From Streptomyces sp. TG1A-8 (GTDB taxonomy: Bacteria; Actinomycetota; Actinomycetes; Streptomycetales; Streptomycetaceae): DNA of 64,000 nucleotides. Position numbers and translations under genes: made by a program. The DNA lies in assembly GCF_030499535.1 (NCBI RefSeq), contig NZ_JASTLB010000001.1, positions 3,224,001 through 3,288,000 of the forward strand, in the 5' to 3' direction. Positions within the stretch are counted from its first letter, which is position 1. Each line of letters begins with the position of its first letter. Under the pieces are notes generated by a model. That model was not told where the DNA came from. It saw only the letters and a program-made list of their open reading frames with translations, and ran no database searches. Shown here in pieces: positions 1 to 8,616 of this stretch.

Positions 1-431
1 ACGAGACCGGCCGGATCCGCCTGGACCGTCGTCTCTTCACCTCGACCGCCTACCCGACCGACTACGGCTTCGTCGAGAACACCCTCGGCGAGGACGGCGA
101 CCCGCTGGACGCGCTGGTCATCCTGGACGAGCCGACGTTCCCGGGCTGCCTGATCCGCTGCCGTGCCATCGGTATGTTCCGCATGACGGACGAGGCCGGC
201 GGCGACGACAAGCTGCTGTGCGTCCCGGCCACCGACCCGCGCGTGGAGCACCTGCGCGACATCCACCACGTGTCGGAGTTCGACCGCCTGGAGATCCAGC
301 ACTTCTTCGAGGTGTACAAGGACCTGGAGCCCGGCAAGTCGGTCGAGGGGGCCAACTGGGTGGGCCGCACGGACGCCGAGACGGAGATCGAGCGGTCTTA
401 CAAGCGCTTCGAGGAGCAGGGCGGCCACTGA
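1..431 (+). CDS. ppa: Inorganic pyrophosphatase, 5' end cut by the window
   Basis: Soluble family I pyrophosphatase, which hydrolyses PPi to phosphate in the cytoplasm and pulls biosynthetic reactions forward. The reading frame is open from base 3 and ends at the TGA at 429-431. The motif [16 protein letters not shown] carries the family signature DxDPxD, and RYK-type residues are replaced by the actinobacterial ending [13 protein letters not shown]. Family proteins are about 163 residues, so roughly 20 N-terminal residues lie left of the window. A hairpin terminator follows at 452-484. A membrane-bound proton-pumping pyrophosphatase is also encoded in this window (29348-31753), so the organism has both kinds. 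Identity is very sure. Confidence 0.97.
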   Translation, partial: ETGRIRLDRRLFTSTAYPTDYGFVENTLGEDGDPLDALVILDEPTFPGCLIRCRAIGMFRMTDEAGGDDKLLCVPATDPRVEHLRDIHHVSEFDRLEIQHFFEVYKDLEPGKSVEGANWVGRTDAETEIERSYKRFEEQGGH

Positions 432-451
432 CCGGCCGGTTTGCCCTCCGC

Positions 452-484
452 GGGCCGCGGCACCCTGCTGGGGTGGCGCGGCCC
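452..484 (+). terminator. Hairpin terminator after ppa
   Basis: Stem GGGCCGCG/CGCGGCCC, extended by CACC/GGTG across one mismatch, around the loop CTGCTGG. GTTT follows it. It lies 20 bases after the ppa stop codon and before the next gene. Confidence 0.6.
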
Positions 485-545
485 GTTTGCGTACGCGTGC
501 GCATACTGAGGCCTACGGAAGGTGTCGTTCAGGAAGCGGTGCGAG

Positions 546-2204
546 GTGACGGAGACGGAGGACCGCAAGCCCCGGTCGGACGAGGCGCGGACCACGTACG
601 ACCCGGAGATCACGTCCGAGTTCGCCGTCCCCGAGGGGCTCGCGGTGCCCCGGTCCGACGGCGAGCCGGAGACGACGTCGGAGTTCGCCGTCCCCAGGGG
701 CCTGGGGGTGCCGCAGCCGCCCAGCGCGGAGCCGGAGGGGTCGGCGTTCAGTCCGCCGCGCACCTACAGCGCCATGGAGGCCCCGGCCGCGTTCACGCCG
801 GCCGCCGGGATGCCGCCGGTCAGCCTGGTCAAGGACGCGCCGTGGCAGGACCGGATGCGCACGATGCTGCGCATGCCGGTGACCGAGCGCCCCGCGCCGG
901 AACCGGTGCAGCGGGTGGAGGAGGGCCCGGCCGTCCCGCGCGTGCTCGACCTGACCCTGCGCATCGGGGAGCTGCTGCTGGCCGGCGGTGAGGGCGCCGA
1001 GGACGTGGAGGCCGCGATGTTCGCGGTGTGCCGCTCCTACGGCCTGGACCGCTGCGAGCCGACCGTCACCTTCACGCTGCTGTCGATCTCCCACCAGCCG
1101 TCCCTGGTGGAGGACCCGGTGACGGCCTCGCGGACGGTACGGCGGCGGGGCACCGACTACACGCGGCTCGCGGCCGTCTTCCGGCTGGTGGACGACCTCA
1201 CGGACCCGGAGGCCCACGTCTCGCTGGAGGAGGCCTACCGGCGCCTGGCGGAGATCCGCCGCAACCGGCACCCCTACCCCGGCTGGGCGCTGAGCCTGGC
1301 GAGCGGGCTGCTCGCCGGTGCCGCCTCCGTGCTGGTCGGCGGTGACCTGGTGGTGTTCGTCGCCGCCGCGCTGGGCGCGATGCTCGGCGACCGGCTCGCC
1401 TGGCTGTGCGCCGGGCGCGGGTTGCCGGAGTTCTACCAGTTCACGGTGGCCGCGATGCCGCCCGCGGCGATCGGCGTGGCGCTGACGCTGGCCCACGTGG
1501 ACGTGAAGGCCTCCGCCGTGATCACCGGTGGGCTGTTCGCGCTGCTGCCCGGACGGGCGCTGGTGGCGGGCGTGCAGGACGGCCTGACGGGCTTCTACAT
1601 CACCGCGTCCGCGCGGCTGCTGGAGGTCATGTACTTCTTCGTCGGCATCGTGGTCGGGGTGCTGGTCGTCCTGTACTTCGGGGTGCAGGTGGGCGCCAAG
1701 CTGAACCCGGACGCGGCGCTGAACCTGTCGGAACGGCCGCTGGTGCAGATCGCGGCCGCCATGCTGCTGTCCCTGACCTTCGCGGTGCTGCTCCAGCAGG
1801 AGCGCTCCACCGTGCTCGCGGTGACCCTCAACGGGGGCGTGGCCTGGTCGGTGTACGGGGCGATGCACTACGCGGGCGGCATATCGCCGGTGGCGTCCAC
1901 GGCCGTGGCGGCGGGACTGGTGGGGCTGTTCGGGCAGCTGCTGTCGCGGTACCGGTTCGTCTCGGCACTGCCGTACACGACGGCGGCGATCGGGCCGCTG
2001 CTGCCCGGTTCGGCGACCTACTTCGGGCTGTTGTCCATGGCGCAGAACGAGATGGACAAGGGACTGGTGTCGCTGGCCAAGGCCGCGTCCCTGGCGATGG
2101 CCATCGCGATCGGCGTCAACCTCGGGTCGGAGATCTCCCGGCTGTTCCTGCGGGTCGGCTCGGCCGGCAAGCGCCGGGCGGCCAAGCGGACCAGGGGTTT
2201 TTGA
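546..2204 (+). CDS. ThrE-family threonine/serine exporter-like membrane protein
   Basis: Integral membrane protein of the ThrE type (DUF1212 followed by DUF3815 regions), which in Corynebacterium exports threonine and serine. The first 125 or so residues are disordered and rich in Pro/Glu. They contain two near-copies of the segment SEFAVPxGLxVP. A globular region follows (about 130-250, RVLDLTLRIGELLLAGG) and then about ten hydrophobic helices to the C-terminus. I chose GTG at 546 because AGGAAG (531-536) sits 9 bases upstream. An in-frame GTG at 522 has no properly spaced ribosome site. The gene is convergent with the DedA gene, with 12 bases between stops. The substrate is inferred from the family only. 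Confidence 0.85.
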   Translation: MTETEDRKPRSDEARTTYDPEITSEFAVPEGLAVPRSDGEPETTSEFAVPRGLGVPQPPSAEPEGSAFSPPRTYSAMEAPAAFTPAAGMPPVSLVKDAPWQDRMRTMLRMPVTERPAPEPVQRVEEGPAVPRVLDLTLRIGELLLAGGEGAEDVEAAMFAVCRSYGLDRCEPTVTFTLLSISHQPSLVEDPVTASRTVRRRGTDYTRLAAVFRLVDDLTDPEAHVSLEEAYRRLAEIRRNRHPYPGWALSLASGLLAGAASVLVGGDLVVFVAAALGAMLGDRLAWLCAGRGLPEFYQFTVAAMPPAAIGVALTLAHVDVKASAVITGGLFALLPGRALVAGVQDGLTGFYITASARLLEVMYFFVGIVVGVLVVLYFGVQVGAKLNPDAALNLSERPLVQIAAAMLLSLTFAVLLQQERSTVLAVTLNGGVAWSVYGAMHYAGGISPVASTAVAAGLVGLFGQLLSRYRFVSALPYTTAAIGPLLPGSATYFGLLSMAQNEMDKGLVSLAKAASLAMAIAIGVNLGSEISRLFLRVGSAGKRRAAKRTRGF

Positions 2205-2216
2205 GCCGCGCCCCTG

Positions 2217-3260
2217 TCAGTGGTTGCGGTGGTCGTACGGGTACTGGCTCCGGTCGTACCGGTCCTGCTGCTCCTGGCCGTACGGGTCCTGGCCGCCGTA
2301 CTGCTCCTGGCCGTACTGGTCCTGGCCGCCGCGCGGGTCCCGCCCGTGTCCGGGGTACTGGTCGTGGCCGTAGTGGCCGTGCTGGCCGTACGGGTCCTGG
2401 CCGTACTGCTGCTGCGGGTACTGCCGCTGGTCGTGGTGCCGGCCGTCGTGGCCCTGGCCGTCGTGGCCCTGGCCGTCGTGGCCCTGGTTCCAGTACTGCG
2501 GCTCCTGCGGCTCGATGCGGCGCAGCCTCGTCGTGGCGTCGTCCATGACCGGCGGGTGCTGGTACGGGGTCTGCTGCTGGTGACGGGGCTGCCCGTACGG
2601 GGCCTGGTGGGTGGGCCCGGGCTCCTGCGGGGCGGCCTTCCCGCTCTTGCCGCGGGCCCGCAGGAACTCGATCGCGATGGGGACCACCGAGACGAGGACG
2701 ATCAGGATGAGGATCGCCTCGATGTTGTTCTTGACCACGCCGATGTTGCCGAGCCAGGAGCCGAGCAGGGTGACGCCCGCGCCCCACAGCACGCCGCCGA
2801 TGACGTTGAAGGTGAGGAAGGAGCGGTACCTCATGCCGCTGACGCCGGCGACGATCGGCGTGAACGTGCGCACGATGGGCACGAAGCGGGCCAGGACCAG
2901 GGACTTCGGGCCGTACTTCTCGAAGAACTCGTGCGCCTTGGTGACGTTCTCCTGCTTGAACAGGCGGGAGTCGGGCCGGTTGAACAGCGACGGCCCGACC
3001 TTCTTGCCGAACATGTAGCCCGCCTGGTCGCCGAGGACCGCGGCGAGGCAGATCAGGGCGATCGCGCCCCACAGCGGGAAGTCCAGCTGGTGCGAGGTGA
3101 TCAGCAGGCCGCAGGTGAACAGCAGGGAGTCGCCCGGCAGGAAGAAGCCGATGAGCAGGCCGGACTCGGCGAAGACGACGAGCAGCAGACCCCAGATTCC
3201 GTAGGTGTCGAGCAGGTGGTTGGGATCCAGCCAGCTCGGGCCGAGGGCGAGTGTCATCAC
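2217..3260 (-). CDS. DedA/SNARE-associated family membrane protein with Gln/Gly/Tyr-rich tail
   Basis: DedA-family inner-membrane protein. Members are implicated in lipid scrambling or transport and in envelope homeostasis. Residues about 1-205 carry the DedA core, with the motif FAESGLLIGFFLPGDSLLF and the cytoplasmic segment ARFVPIVRTFTPIVAGVSGM. The last about 130 residues are low complexity, with tandem GQGHD units and many GQDPYGQ-like repeats. These look disordered and are probably cytoplasmic. GTG at 3260 is 9 bases from AGGAG (complement of 3270-3274). The ATG immediately after it (3257) is an equally possible start. The tail is encoded partly by 15-bp DNA repeats. The family call is strong; the function of the tail is unknown. 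Confidence 0.9.
   Translation of the reverse strand: MMTLALGPSWLDPNHLLDTYGIWGLLLVVFAESGLLIGFFLPGDSLLFTCGLLITSHQLDFPLWGAIALICLAAVLGDQAGYMFGKKVGPSLFNRPDSRLFKQENVTKAHEFFEKYGPKSLVLARFVPIVRTFTPIVAGVSGMRYRSFLTFNVIGGVLWGAGVTLLGSWLGNIGVVKNNIEAILILIVLVSVVPIAIEFLRARGKSGKAAPQEPGPTHQAPYGQPRHQQQTPYQHPPVMDDATTRLRRIEPQEPQYWNQGHDGQGHDGQGHDGRHHDQRQYPQQQYGQDPYGQHGHYGHDQYPGHGRDPRGGQDQYGQEQYGGQDPYGQEQQDRYDRSQYPYDHRNH
2446..2487 (+). repeat. 15-bp tandem repeat within the DedA tail
   Basis: TCGTGGCCCTGGCCG is repeated nearly three times in direct orientation (2446-2460, 2461-2475, 2476-2487). It encodes the repeated GQGHD units of the DedA protein on the opposite strand. Copy number is likely to vary between strains through slippage. 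Confidence 0.85.
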
Positions 3261-3417
3261 GGGTCCGGGCTCCTGAAGGGGTGAGGGCGGCTGCCGCGTC
3301 CTGGTGCGGCCGCACAAAGCTATCAACGCCTCGCGTCCGCCCCGGGTTCCACGGGTGGCTCCAGGATGCACCGCGGGCCGCCCGGGGCGCAGCCGTGCCC
3401 CCTGCGCCCGGTACCGG

Positions 3418-3852
3418 TCAGGCGGCGCGGCGGGCGGCGTTGGCGAGGATCGCGTCCCGCAGGTGCTCGGCGAGGCCCGGCCAGACGGAGTCGTAGAACG
3501 CCCGGAAGCGCTCGTCGGAGACGTACATCCGGCCCAGGCGGCGGTGCGTTTCGTACGGGCACGGGTAGAACCACCGGCTGATGTGCTTCCGGTGCTCCTC
3601 GGCCAGGTCCGCCGCCGCCGCGCCGGTGGGCGGCTCGCCGGCGGCCATCAGGGCCGCGTAGCGCCCGTTCCAGTCGTCGGCCTCGGCCCGCAGCCGCTGC
3701 CAGTCCTCCTTCGTGTGGGCGGCGGCCCGGCGCTGCGACTCCGCGTACGCCCCGGTGCCGCCCCAGCGCTCCTCGGCCTCCTCGCGGTACCGCTCGGGAT
3801 CGTTGTCCCCGAAGACCTCGAACCGTTCCTCGGGCGTGAGGTTGATGCCCAT
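3418..3852 (-). CDS. tipA: TipAS: in-frame short product of tipA (ligand domain only)
   Basis: Internal ATG at 3850-3852 (Met110 of TipAL), preceded by GGAGG (complement of 3861-3865) with 8-base spacing. This is the arrangement known for S. lividans tipA, where the 144-residue TipAS is made in large excess and sequesters thiopeptides. The start and ribosome site are seen directly. Production of the short form here is inferred by analogy. Confidence 0.75.
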   Translation of the reverse strand: MGINLTPEERFEVFGDNDPERYREEAEERWGGTGAYAESQRRAAAHTKEDWQRLRAEADDWNGRYAALMAAGEPPTGAAAADLAEEHRKHISRWFYPCPYETHRRLGRMYVSDERFRAFYDSVWPGLAEHLRDAILANAARRAA

Positions 3853-4179
3853 GTCGCGTGCCTCCATCGCGTGCTCCACGGCCGCGGCCATCCTGCTCAG
3901 CCTCTCGATCCGGGCGGTCAGCAGTTCGTGCCGGCGGCGCAGGTGCGCGCGCGGGTCCGCGTCCGGGTCGTCGAGCAGGACCGCGACCTCCTCCAGGGGG
4001 AAGCCGAGCTCCCGGTAGAACAGGATCTGCTGGAGCCGGTCGAGGTCGGCGTCGTTGTAGCGCCGGTGGCCGGCGCGGGTGCGTCCGCCGGGCACGAGCA
4101 GGCCGATCCCGTCGTAGTGGTGCAGGGCGCGCACCGTGATCCCGGCGAACCCCGCGACCTGTCCCACGGAGTAGCTCAC
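3418..4179 (-). CDS. tipA: TipA: thiopeptide-responsive MerR-family activator (TipAL form)
   Basis: MerR-family transcription activator. In S. lividans it binds thiopeptides such as thiostrepton and activates its own promoter. Residues 1-70 form the winged HTH ([22 protein letters not shown]), about 75-110 the dimerisation helix, and 110-253 the TipAS ligand domain. Length (253) and the internal Met110 ([16 protein letters not shown]) match TipAL/TipAS. An internal ribosome site allows the short form TipAS to be made. Compared with the S. lividans protein as I remember it, Cys207 is kept (FYPCPYETH) but the position of the thiopeptide-reactive Cys214 is Arg (THRRLG). Ligand capture may therefore be altered. 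The upstream sequence is a close copy of ptipA. Confidence 0.93.
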   Translation of the reverse strand: MSYSVGQVAGFAGITVRALHHYDGIGLLVPGGRTRAGHRRYNDADLDRLQQILFYRELGFPLEEVAVLLDDPDADPRAHLRRRHELLTARIERLSRMAAAVEHAMEARDMGINLTPEERFEVFGDNDPERYREEAEERWGGTGAYAESQRRAAAHTKEDWQRLRAEADDWNGRYAALMAAGEPPTGAAAADLAEEHRKHISRWFYPCPYETHRRLGRMYVSDERFRAFYDSVWPGLAEHLRDAILANAARRAA

Positions 4180-4208
4180 TTCCGCTCCTTGTCGTCGGTA
4201 CGCCGTTC

Positions 4209-4239
4209 ACGGTGCGGCCTCACGTCGCGTGAGGTGCAA
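4209..4239 (-). promoter_or_regulatory. ptipA-like promoter with TipA operator
   Basis: Reading toward tipA: TTGCAC (-35, complement of 4234-4239), a 19-bp spacer, then CACCGT (-10, complement of 4209-4214). The spacer contains the inverted repeat CCTCACG-tcg-CGTGAGG (4218-4234). The long 19-bp spacer with a dyad inside it is the mark of MerR-regulated promoters. The sequence is nearly that of the ptipA promoter used in Streptomyces vectors. Autoregulation by TipA is inferred. Confidence 0.9.
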
Positions 4240-4468
4240 GCCGGATCACGTTCCGGATGTTGTGTGCCTTTTGTCCGCTTATGGTGATCGCGTGGCCCAG
4301 CACACCGCGCGGGAGGCGCCCCCGGCCGCTTCCACCGCCCCGGCACGGGTTCCGCTGCCGTTCATCGTGCCCGTCCGCGCCCGGGGGCGTGGCCGCGGGG
4401 CGCCCGGGGGCGTGGTCGCGGGGCGACGGCACCCCGGTCCGCTGAAATCCCCTCCTGGAGGCATGCCC

Positions 4469-5874
4469 ATGGCCCTGCACCAAGGTCCCGAGAAGCACGA
4501 CCGGCGGCCGCTGTCGGTCAACCCGTTCTTCGGGGAGGCGAACCCGGTCGGCGGCATGACCGCGGCCCCGGCCACGCACCGGCTCCCGGACTCCCCGCTG
4601 CCCCCGTCGACGGCGTACCAGGTGGTGCACGACGAGCTGATGCTGGACGGCAACTCCCGGCTGAACCTCGCCACCTTCGTCACCACCTGGATGGAGCCGC
4701 AGGCCGGGGTGCTGATGGCGGAGTGCCGCGACAAGAACATGATCGACAAGGACGAGTACCCGCGCACCGCCGAGCTGGAGCGGCGCTGTGTGGCGATGCT
4801 CGCCGACCTGTGGAACGCGCCGGACCCGTCGGCCGTCGTGGGCTGTTCCACCACCGGGTCGAGCGAGGCGTGCATGCTGGCCGGGATGGCGCTGAAGCGG
4901 CGCTGGGCCCGGCGCGACGCCGGCCGCCCCCGGGGGCGCGCCCGAACCTGGTCATGGGCGTCAACGTCCAGGTCTGCTGGGAGAAGTTCTGCACCTTCTG
5001 GGAGGTGGAGGCCCGGCTGGTCCCCATGGAGGGCGAGCGGTACCACCTGGACCCGCAGGCGGCGGCCGAGCTGTGCGACGAGAACACCATCGGGGCCGTC
5101 GGCGTCCTCGGCTCGACCTTCGACGGGTCGTACGAGCCGGTCGCGGACCTGTGTGCGGCCCTGGACGCCCTGCAGGAGCGCACCGGTCTGGACGTCCCCG
5201 TGCACGTGGACGGCGCCTCCGGCGGCATGGTGGCGCCGTTCCTGGACGAGGGCCTGGTGTGGGACTTCCGCCTGCCCCGGGTGGCCTCCATCAACACCTC
5301 CGGGCACAAGTACGGCCTGGTCTACCCGGGGGTGGGCTGGGCGCTGTGGCGGGACGCCGAGGCGCTGCCCGAGGAACTGGTGTTCCGGGTCAACTACCTG
5401 GGCGGCGACATGCCGACGTTCGCGCTGAACTTCTCCCGCCCCGGCGCCCAGGTGGTCGCGCAGTACTACACGTTCCTGCGGCTGGGCCGCGAGGGCTACC
5501 GGGCGGTGCAGCGGTCGACGCGGGACGTGGCCCGCTCGCTGGCCGGCCGGATCGAGGCGCTCGGCGACTTCCGCCTGCTCACCCGCGGGGACCAACTGCC
5601 CGTCTTCGCCTTCACCACGGCCGAGGGCGTGACGTCGTACGACGTGTTCGACGTCTCCCGGCGGCTGCGCGAGAGCGGCTGGCTGGTGCCCGCGTACACC
5701 TTCCCGCCGAACCGGGAGGACCTGTCCGTCCTGCGGATCGTGTGCCGCAACGGCTTCTCGCACGACCTGGCGGACCTGTTCGCCGAGGACCTGGCCCGCC
5801 TGCTGCCGGACCTGCGCCGCCAGCCGTATCCGCTGACCAGGGACAAGGACGCGGCGACCGGGTTCCACCACTGA
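4469..5874 (+). pseudogene. gad: Glutamate decarboxylase, broken by one frameshift
   Basis: PLP-dependent group II decarboxylase that would convert glutamate to GABA. Restoring one base gives a 468-residue protein of normal length. The substrate-side motif [11 protein letters not shown] and the PLP lysine in INTSGHKYG are intact. ATG 4469 is chosen because GGAGG (4457-4461) is 7 bases upstream. The frame is lost in the tract CCCCCGGGGG at 4927-4936: codons before it read in one frame ([14 protein letters not shown]) and codons after it in the next ([15 protein letters not shown]), so one C or G is missing. There are no other lesions and codon use is normal. A sequencing error or a very recent mutation is therefore more likely than an old pseudogene. 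Confidence 0.9.
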
Positions 5875-5925
5875 GCCGGAGGACGGACCGGCCGCCGCCC
5901 TCTGCGCGCCGCTCCCCCGCCGCGG

Positions 5926-7386
5926 TCAGAACGGGAAGTTGCTGCGGCCGTGCTGGACCGAGATCCACTTGACCGTGGTGAACGCCTCCAGGGTGCTCTC
6001 ACCGTTCAGGCGGCCGATGCCGGAGTGCTTCTCGCCGCCGAAGGGGACGAGCGGCTCGTCGTGCACGGTGCCGTCGTTCACGTGGAACATGCCGGTGTCG
6101 ATCCGCCGGGCGAAGGCCACGCCGCGCTCGACGTCGCCCGTGTGGACGGCGCCGCTGAGGCCGTACGGGGTGTCGTTGACGATCCGGGCCGCCTCCGCCT
6201 CGCCGTCGAAGGGGACCAGGAAGACGACCGGGCCGAACACCTCCTGCCGGAGCAGGGCGGAGCCGGCGGGGAGGCCGGTCAGCACGGTGGGCTCGACCAG
6301 GTTGCCACGGACGGCGCCGCGCACCAGGGCCGTGGCGCCCTCGGCGAGCGCCTGCTCGACCGTGCCCGCGAGGGCGTTGGCCTGCGTGGAGCTGATCACC
6401 GGGCCGATGACGGTCCGCGGGTCGCGCGGGTCGCCGGTCCTGAGCGACCTGACCCTGGCGACGAACTTCTCGGTGAACTCCTCCGCGATCGCGCGGTCCA
6501 CCAGGACCCGGTTGGCCGCCATGCAGACCTGGCCCTGGTGGACGAAGCGGCTGAAGACCGCCGCGTCCACGGCGTAGTCGACGTCGGCGTCGTCCAGGAC
6601 GACCAGGGCGCTGTTGCCGCCCAGTTCGAGAACCGAGCGCTTGAAGTGGGCGGCGCAGACGGTGGCGACGTGCCGGCCGACCCGGTCGGAACCGGTGAAG
6701 GAGATGACCTTGGGGACCGGGTGCTCGATGAAGGCGTCGCCGATCTCGGCGATGTCGGTGACGACGACGTTCAGCAGCCCGCCGGGCAGCCCCGCCTCCT
6801 CGAAGATCTTCGCGACGAGGGTGCCGCCGGCGATCGGGGTGTGCTGGTGCGGCTTGAGGACGACGCCGTTGCCGAGGGCGAGCGCGGGGGCCACCGACTT
6901 GACCGACAGCAGGAGGGGGAAGTTGAACGAACTGATCACGCCCACGACGCCCACCGGGACCCGGTAGACGCGGTTCTCCTTGCCGTCGGCCGGGGAGGGC
7001 AGGATCCTCCCCTCGGGACGCAGCGCCAGGTGGGCCGACTCGCGCAGGAACTCCTTGACGAGGTGCAGCTCGAAGCCCGCCTTCACGCGCGTGCCGCCCA
7101 GCTCCGCGACGATCAGGTCGGCTATCTCCGGCTCGCGTTCCTCGATCAGCCCGAGCGCCCTCTCGAAGACCGCCCGCCGGGTGTACGGGTTGGTCGCGGC
7201 CCACTGCTTCTGGGCGCGGGCGGCGCTCCGGTAGGCCTGGTCCACCTCGTCGACCGTGGCCACGGTGATCGAGGCCAGCTTCTCGTCGTCGTACGGATTG
7301 AAGTCGATGACGTCCCAGGAGCCGGTGCCCGGCCGCCACTCACCGTCGATGTACTGCTGGGCCAGGTCGCTGAAGTAGGACGACAT
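5926..7386 (-). CDS. NAD(P)-dependent aldehyde dehydrogenase
   Basis: Aldehyde dehydrogenase superfamily, oxidising an aldehyde to the acid in the cytoplasm. The 486-residue length is typical. The cofactor segment FTGSDRVGRHVA, the general base in LELGGNSALVV and the catalytic cysteine in GQVCMAANR are all present. Start ATG 7386 is chosen because GAGGGA lies 5-6 bases upstream. An ATG four codons earlier overlaps that ribosome site. The sequence resembles the benzaldehyde/vanillin-type branch, but the substrate cannot be read from the sequence. It converges with the glutamate decarboxylase gene. If that gene were functional the pair could feed a GABA route, but this enzyme need not be the succinic semialdehyde one. 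Confidence 0.93.
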   Translation of the reverse strand: MSSYFSDLAQQYIDGEWRPGTGSWDVIDFNPYDDEKLASITVATVDEVDQAYRSAARAQKQWAATNPYTRRAVFERALGLIEEREPEIADLIVAELGGTRVKAGFELHLVKEFLRESAHLALRPEGRILPSPADGKENRVYRVPVGVVGVISSFNFPLLLSVKSVAPALALGNGVVLKPHQHTPIAGGTLVAKIFEEAGLPGGLLNVVVTDIAEIGDAFIEHPVPKVISFTGSDRVGRHVATVCAAHFKRSVLELGGNSALVVLDDADVDYAVDAAVFSRFVHQGQVCMAANRVLVDRAIAEEFTEKFVARVRSLRTGDPRDPRTVIGPVISSTQANALAGTVEQALAEGATALVRGAVRGNLVEPTVLTGLPAGSALLRQEVFGPVVFLVPFDGEAEAARIVNDTPYGLSGAVHTGDVERGVAFARRIDTGMFHVNDGTVHDEPLVPFGGEKHSGIGRLNGESTLEAFTTVKWISVQHGRSNFPF

Positions 7387-7457
7387 GTGATCCCTCAATC
7401 ACTAAGCAGACACCAGATCCCGGTCACGGTCTGATGACATGTCATCGTACGTGTGGT

Positions 7458-8318
7458 TCAGGACAATTGGAGGAGACCGCGGAGAAGATCCCGGCTCTCG
7501 TCCGGCCCGGGGCCGTCCTGCTGCAGTTCCTTGAACGCCTGCTCGTACTGGGCGACGTCCTCGCGCTTGTCCAGGTAGAGCGCGCTGGTCAGTTGCTCCA
7601 GGTACACCACGTCGGACAGGTCCGACTCGGGGAAGCTGAGGATGGTGAAGGCGCCGCTCTCGCCGGAGTGCCCGCCGAGACCGAACGGCATGACCTGCAG
7701 CCGTACGTTGGGCCGCCCGGAGACGTCGATCAGGTGCTGGAGCTGGCTGCGCATCACCTCGCGGTCGCCGTGCGGGCGGCGCAGGGCGGCCTCGTCCAGG
7801 ACGATGTGGAACTCGGGGGCGTTGTCCGCGAGGAGGTACTTCTGCCGCTCCAGGCGCAGTGCGACCCGGCGCTCCACGTCGGCGGCGCTCGCGCCCCTCA
7901 TGCCGCGCCGGACCACCGCGCGGGCGTACTCCTCGGTCTGCAGCAGGCCGTGCACGAACTGCACCTCGTAGACCCGGATCAGGGAGGCGGCGCCCTCCAG
8001 GCCCACGTAGGTGGGGAACCAGTTGGGCAGCACGTCGGTGTAGCTGTGCCACCAGCCGGCGACGTTGGCCTCGCGGGCGAGGGACAGCAGCGACTCGCGT
8101 TCCGCGTCGTCGGTGATGCCATACAGCGTCAGCAGGTCCTCCACGTCTCTGGTCTTGAAACTCACCCGGCCCAGTTCCATCCGGCTGATCTTCGATTCCG
8201 AGGCGCGGATCGAGTACCCCGCCGCCTCGCGCGTGATCCCCCGCGCTTCACGCAGTCGCCTCAGTTGCGAGCCGAGCAGCATCCGCCGCACCACCGATCC
8301 GGGCTCTCCCGCGCTCAC
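7458..8318 (-). CDS. XRE-family regulator with DUF5753 (WhiJ-like)
   Basis: Helix-turn-helix protein of the abundant streptomycete WhiJ/AbaA-like class. Residues about 14-70 form the XRE HTH (LGSQLRRLREARGITREAAGYS). Residues about 100-280 form the DUF5753 ligand or partner domain, including WWHSYTDVLPNWFPTYVGLE and QTEEYARAVVR. GTG 8318 is chosen because GGGAGG lies 9 bases upstream; the frame extends further up but without support. It is divergent from an ATP-binding protein gene, and a DUF397 gene follows. The trio is a characteristic Streptomyces module in which the regulator and the DUF397 protein act together in development or in a toxin-antitoxin-like way. The class is sure; the target is unknown. 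Confidence 0.9.
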   Translation of the reverse strand: MSAGEPGSVVRRMLLGSQLRRLREARGITREAAGYSIRASESKISRMELGRVSFKTRDVEDLLTLYGITDDAERESLLSLAREANVAGWWHSYTDVLPNWFPTYVGLEGAASLIRVYEVQFVHGLLQTEEYARAVVRRGMRGASAADVERRVALRLERQKYLLADNAPEFHIVLDEAALRRPHGDREVMRSQLQHLIDVSGRPNVRLQVMPFGLGGHSGESGAFTILSFPESDLSDVVYLEQLTSALYLDKREDVAQYEQAFKELQQDGPGPDESRDLLRGLLQLS

Positions 8319-8616
8319 GTTCGCCAGCCTCCCCAGCCGTTCCCAGGGGCCGAAGTCTGCCACTAAAACACTTCGAGCAGTACTCGTACGGTTACGCAAA
8401 CGGAAAGAGGTCGGCCGGTTCCGGCTGGACAGGTCCCCACCTCTGGAAGAAGCGGGCGTGAATATGGCAGAAAAAATGACCAAGAAGCGGTACGGGAAGG
8501 ATCATTTCGGTCGCGTGCACGTGCATCTGCCCTTGCATCTGCTCCTCGCTTCCGAAAGCATGGTGCGCGCGCCACCGCTGCGTCGCAACGACCGCGAATT
8601 CCCGGGAGTGCCCCGC

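Noticed and set aside
2446..2487. 15-bp repeats as a CRISPR-like array
   Set aside because: Contiguous without spacers and inside a protein-coding tail.
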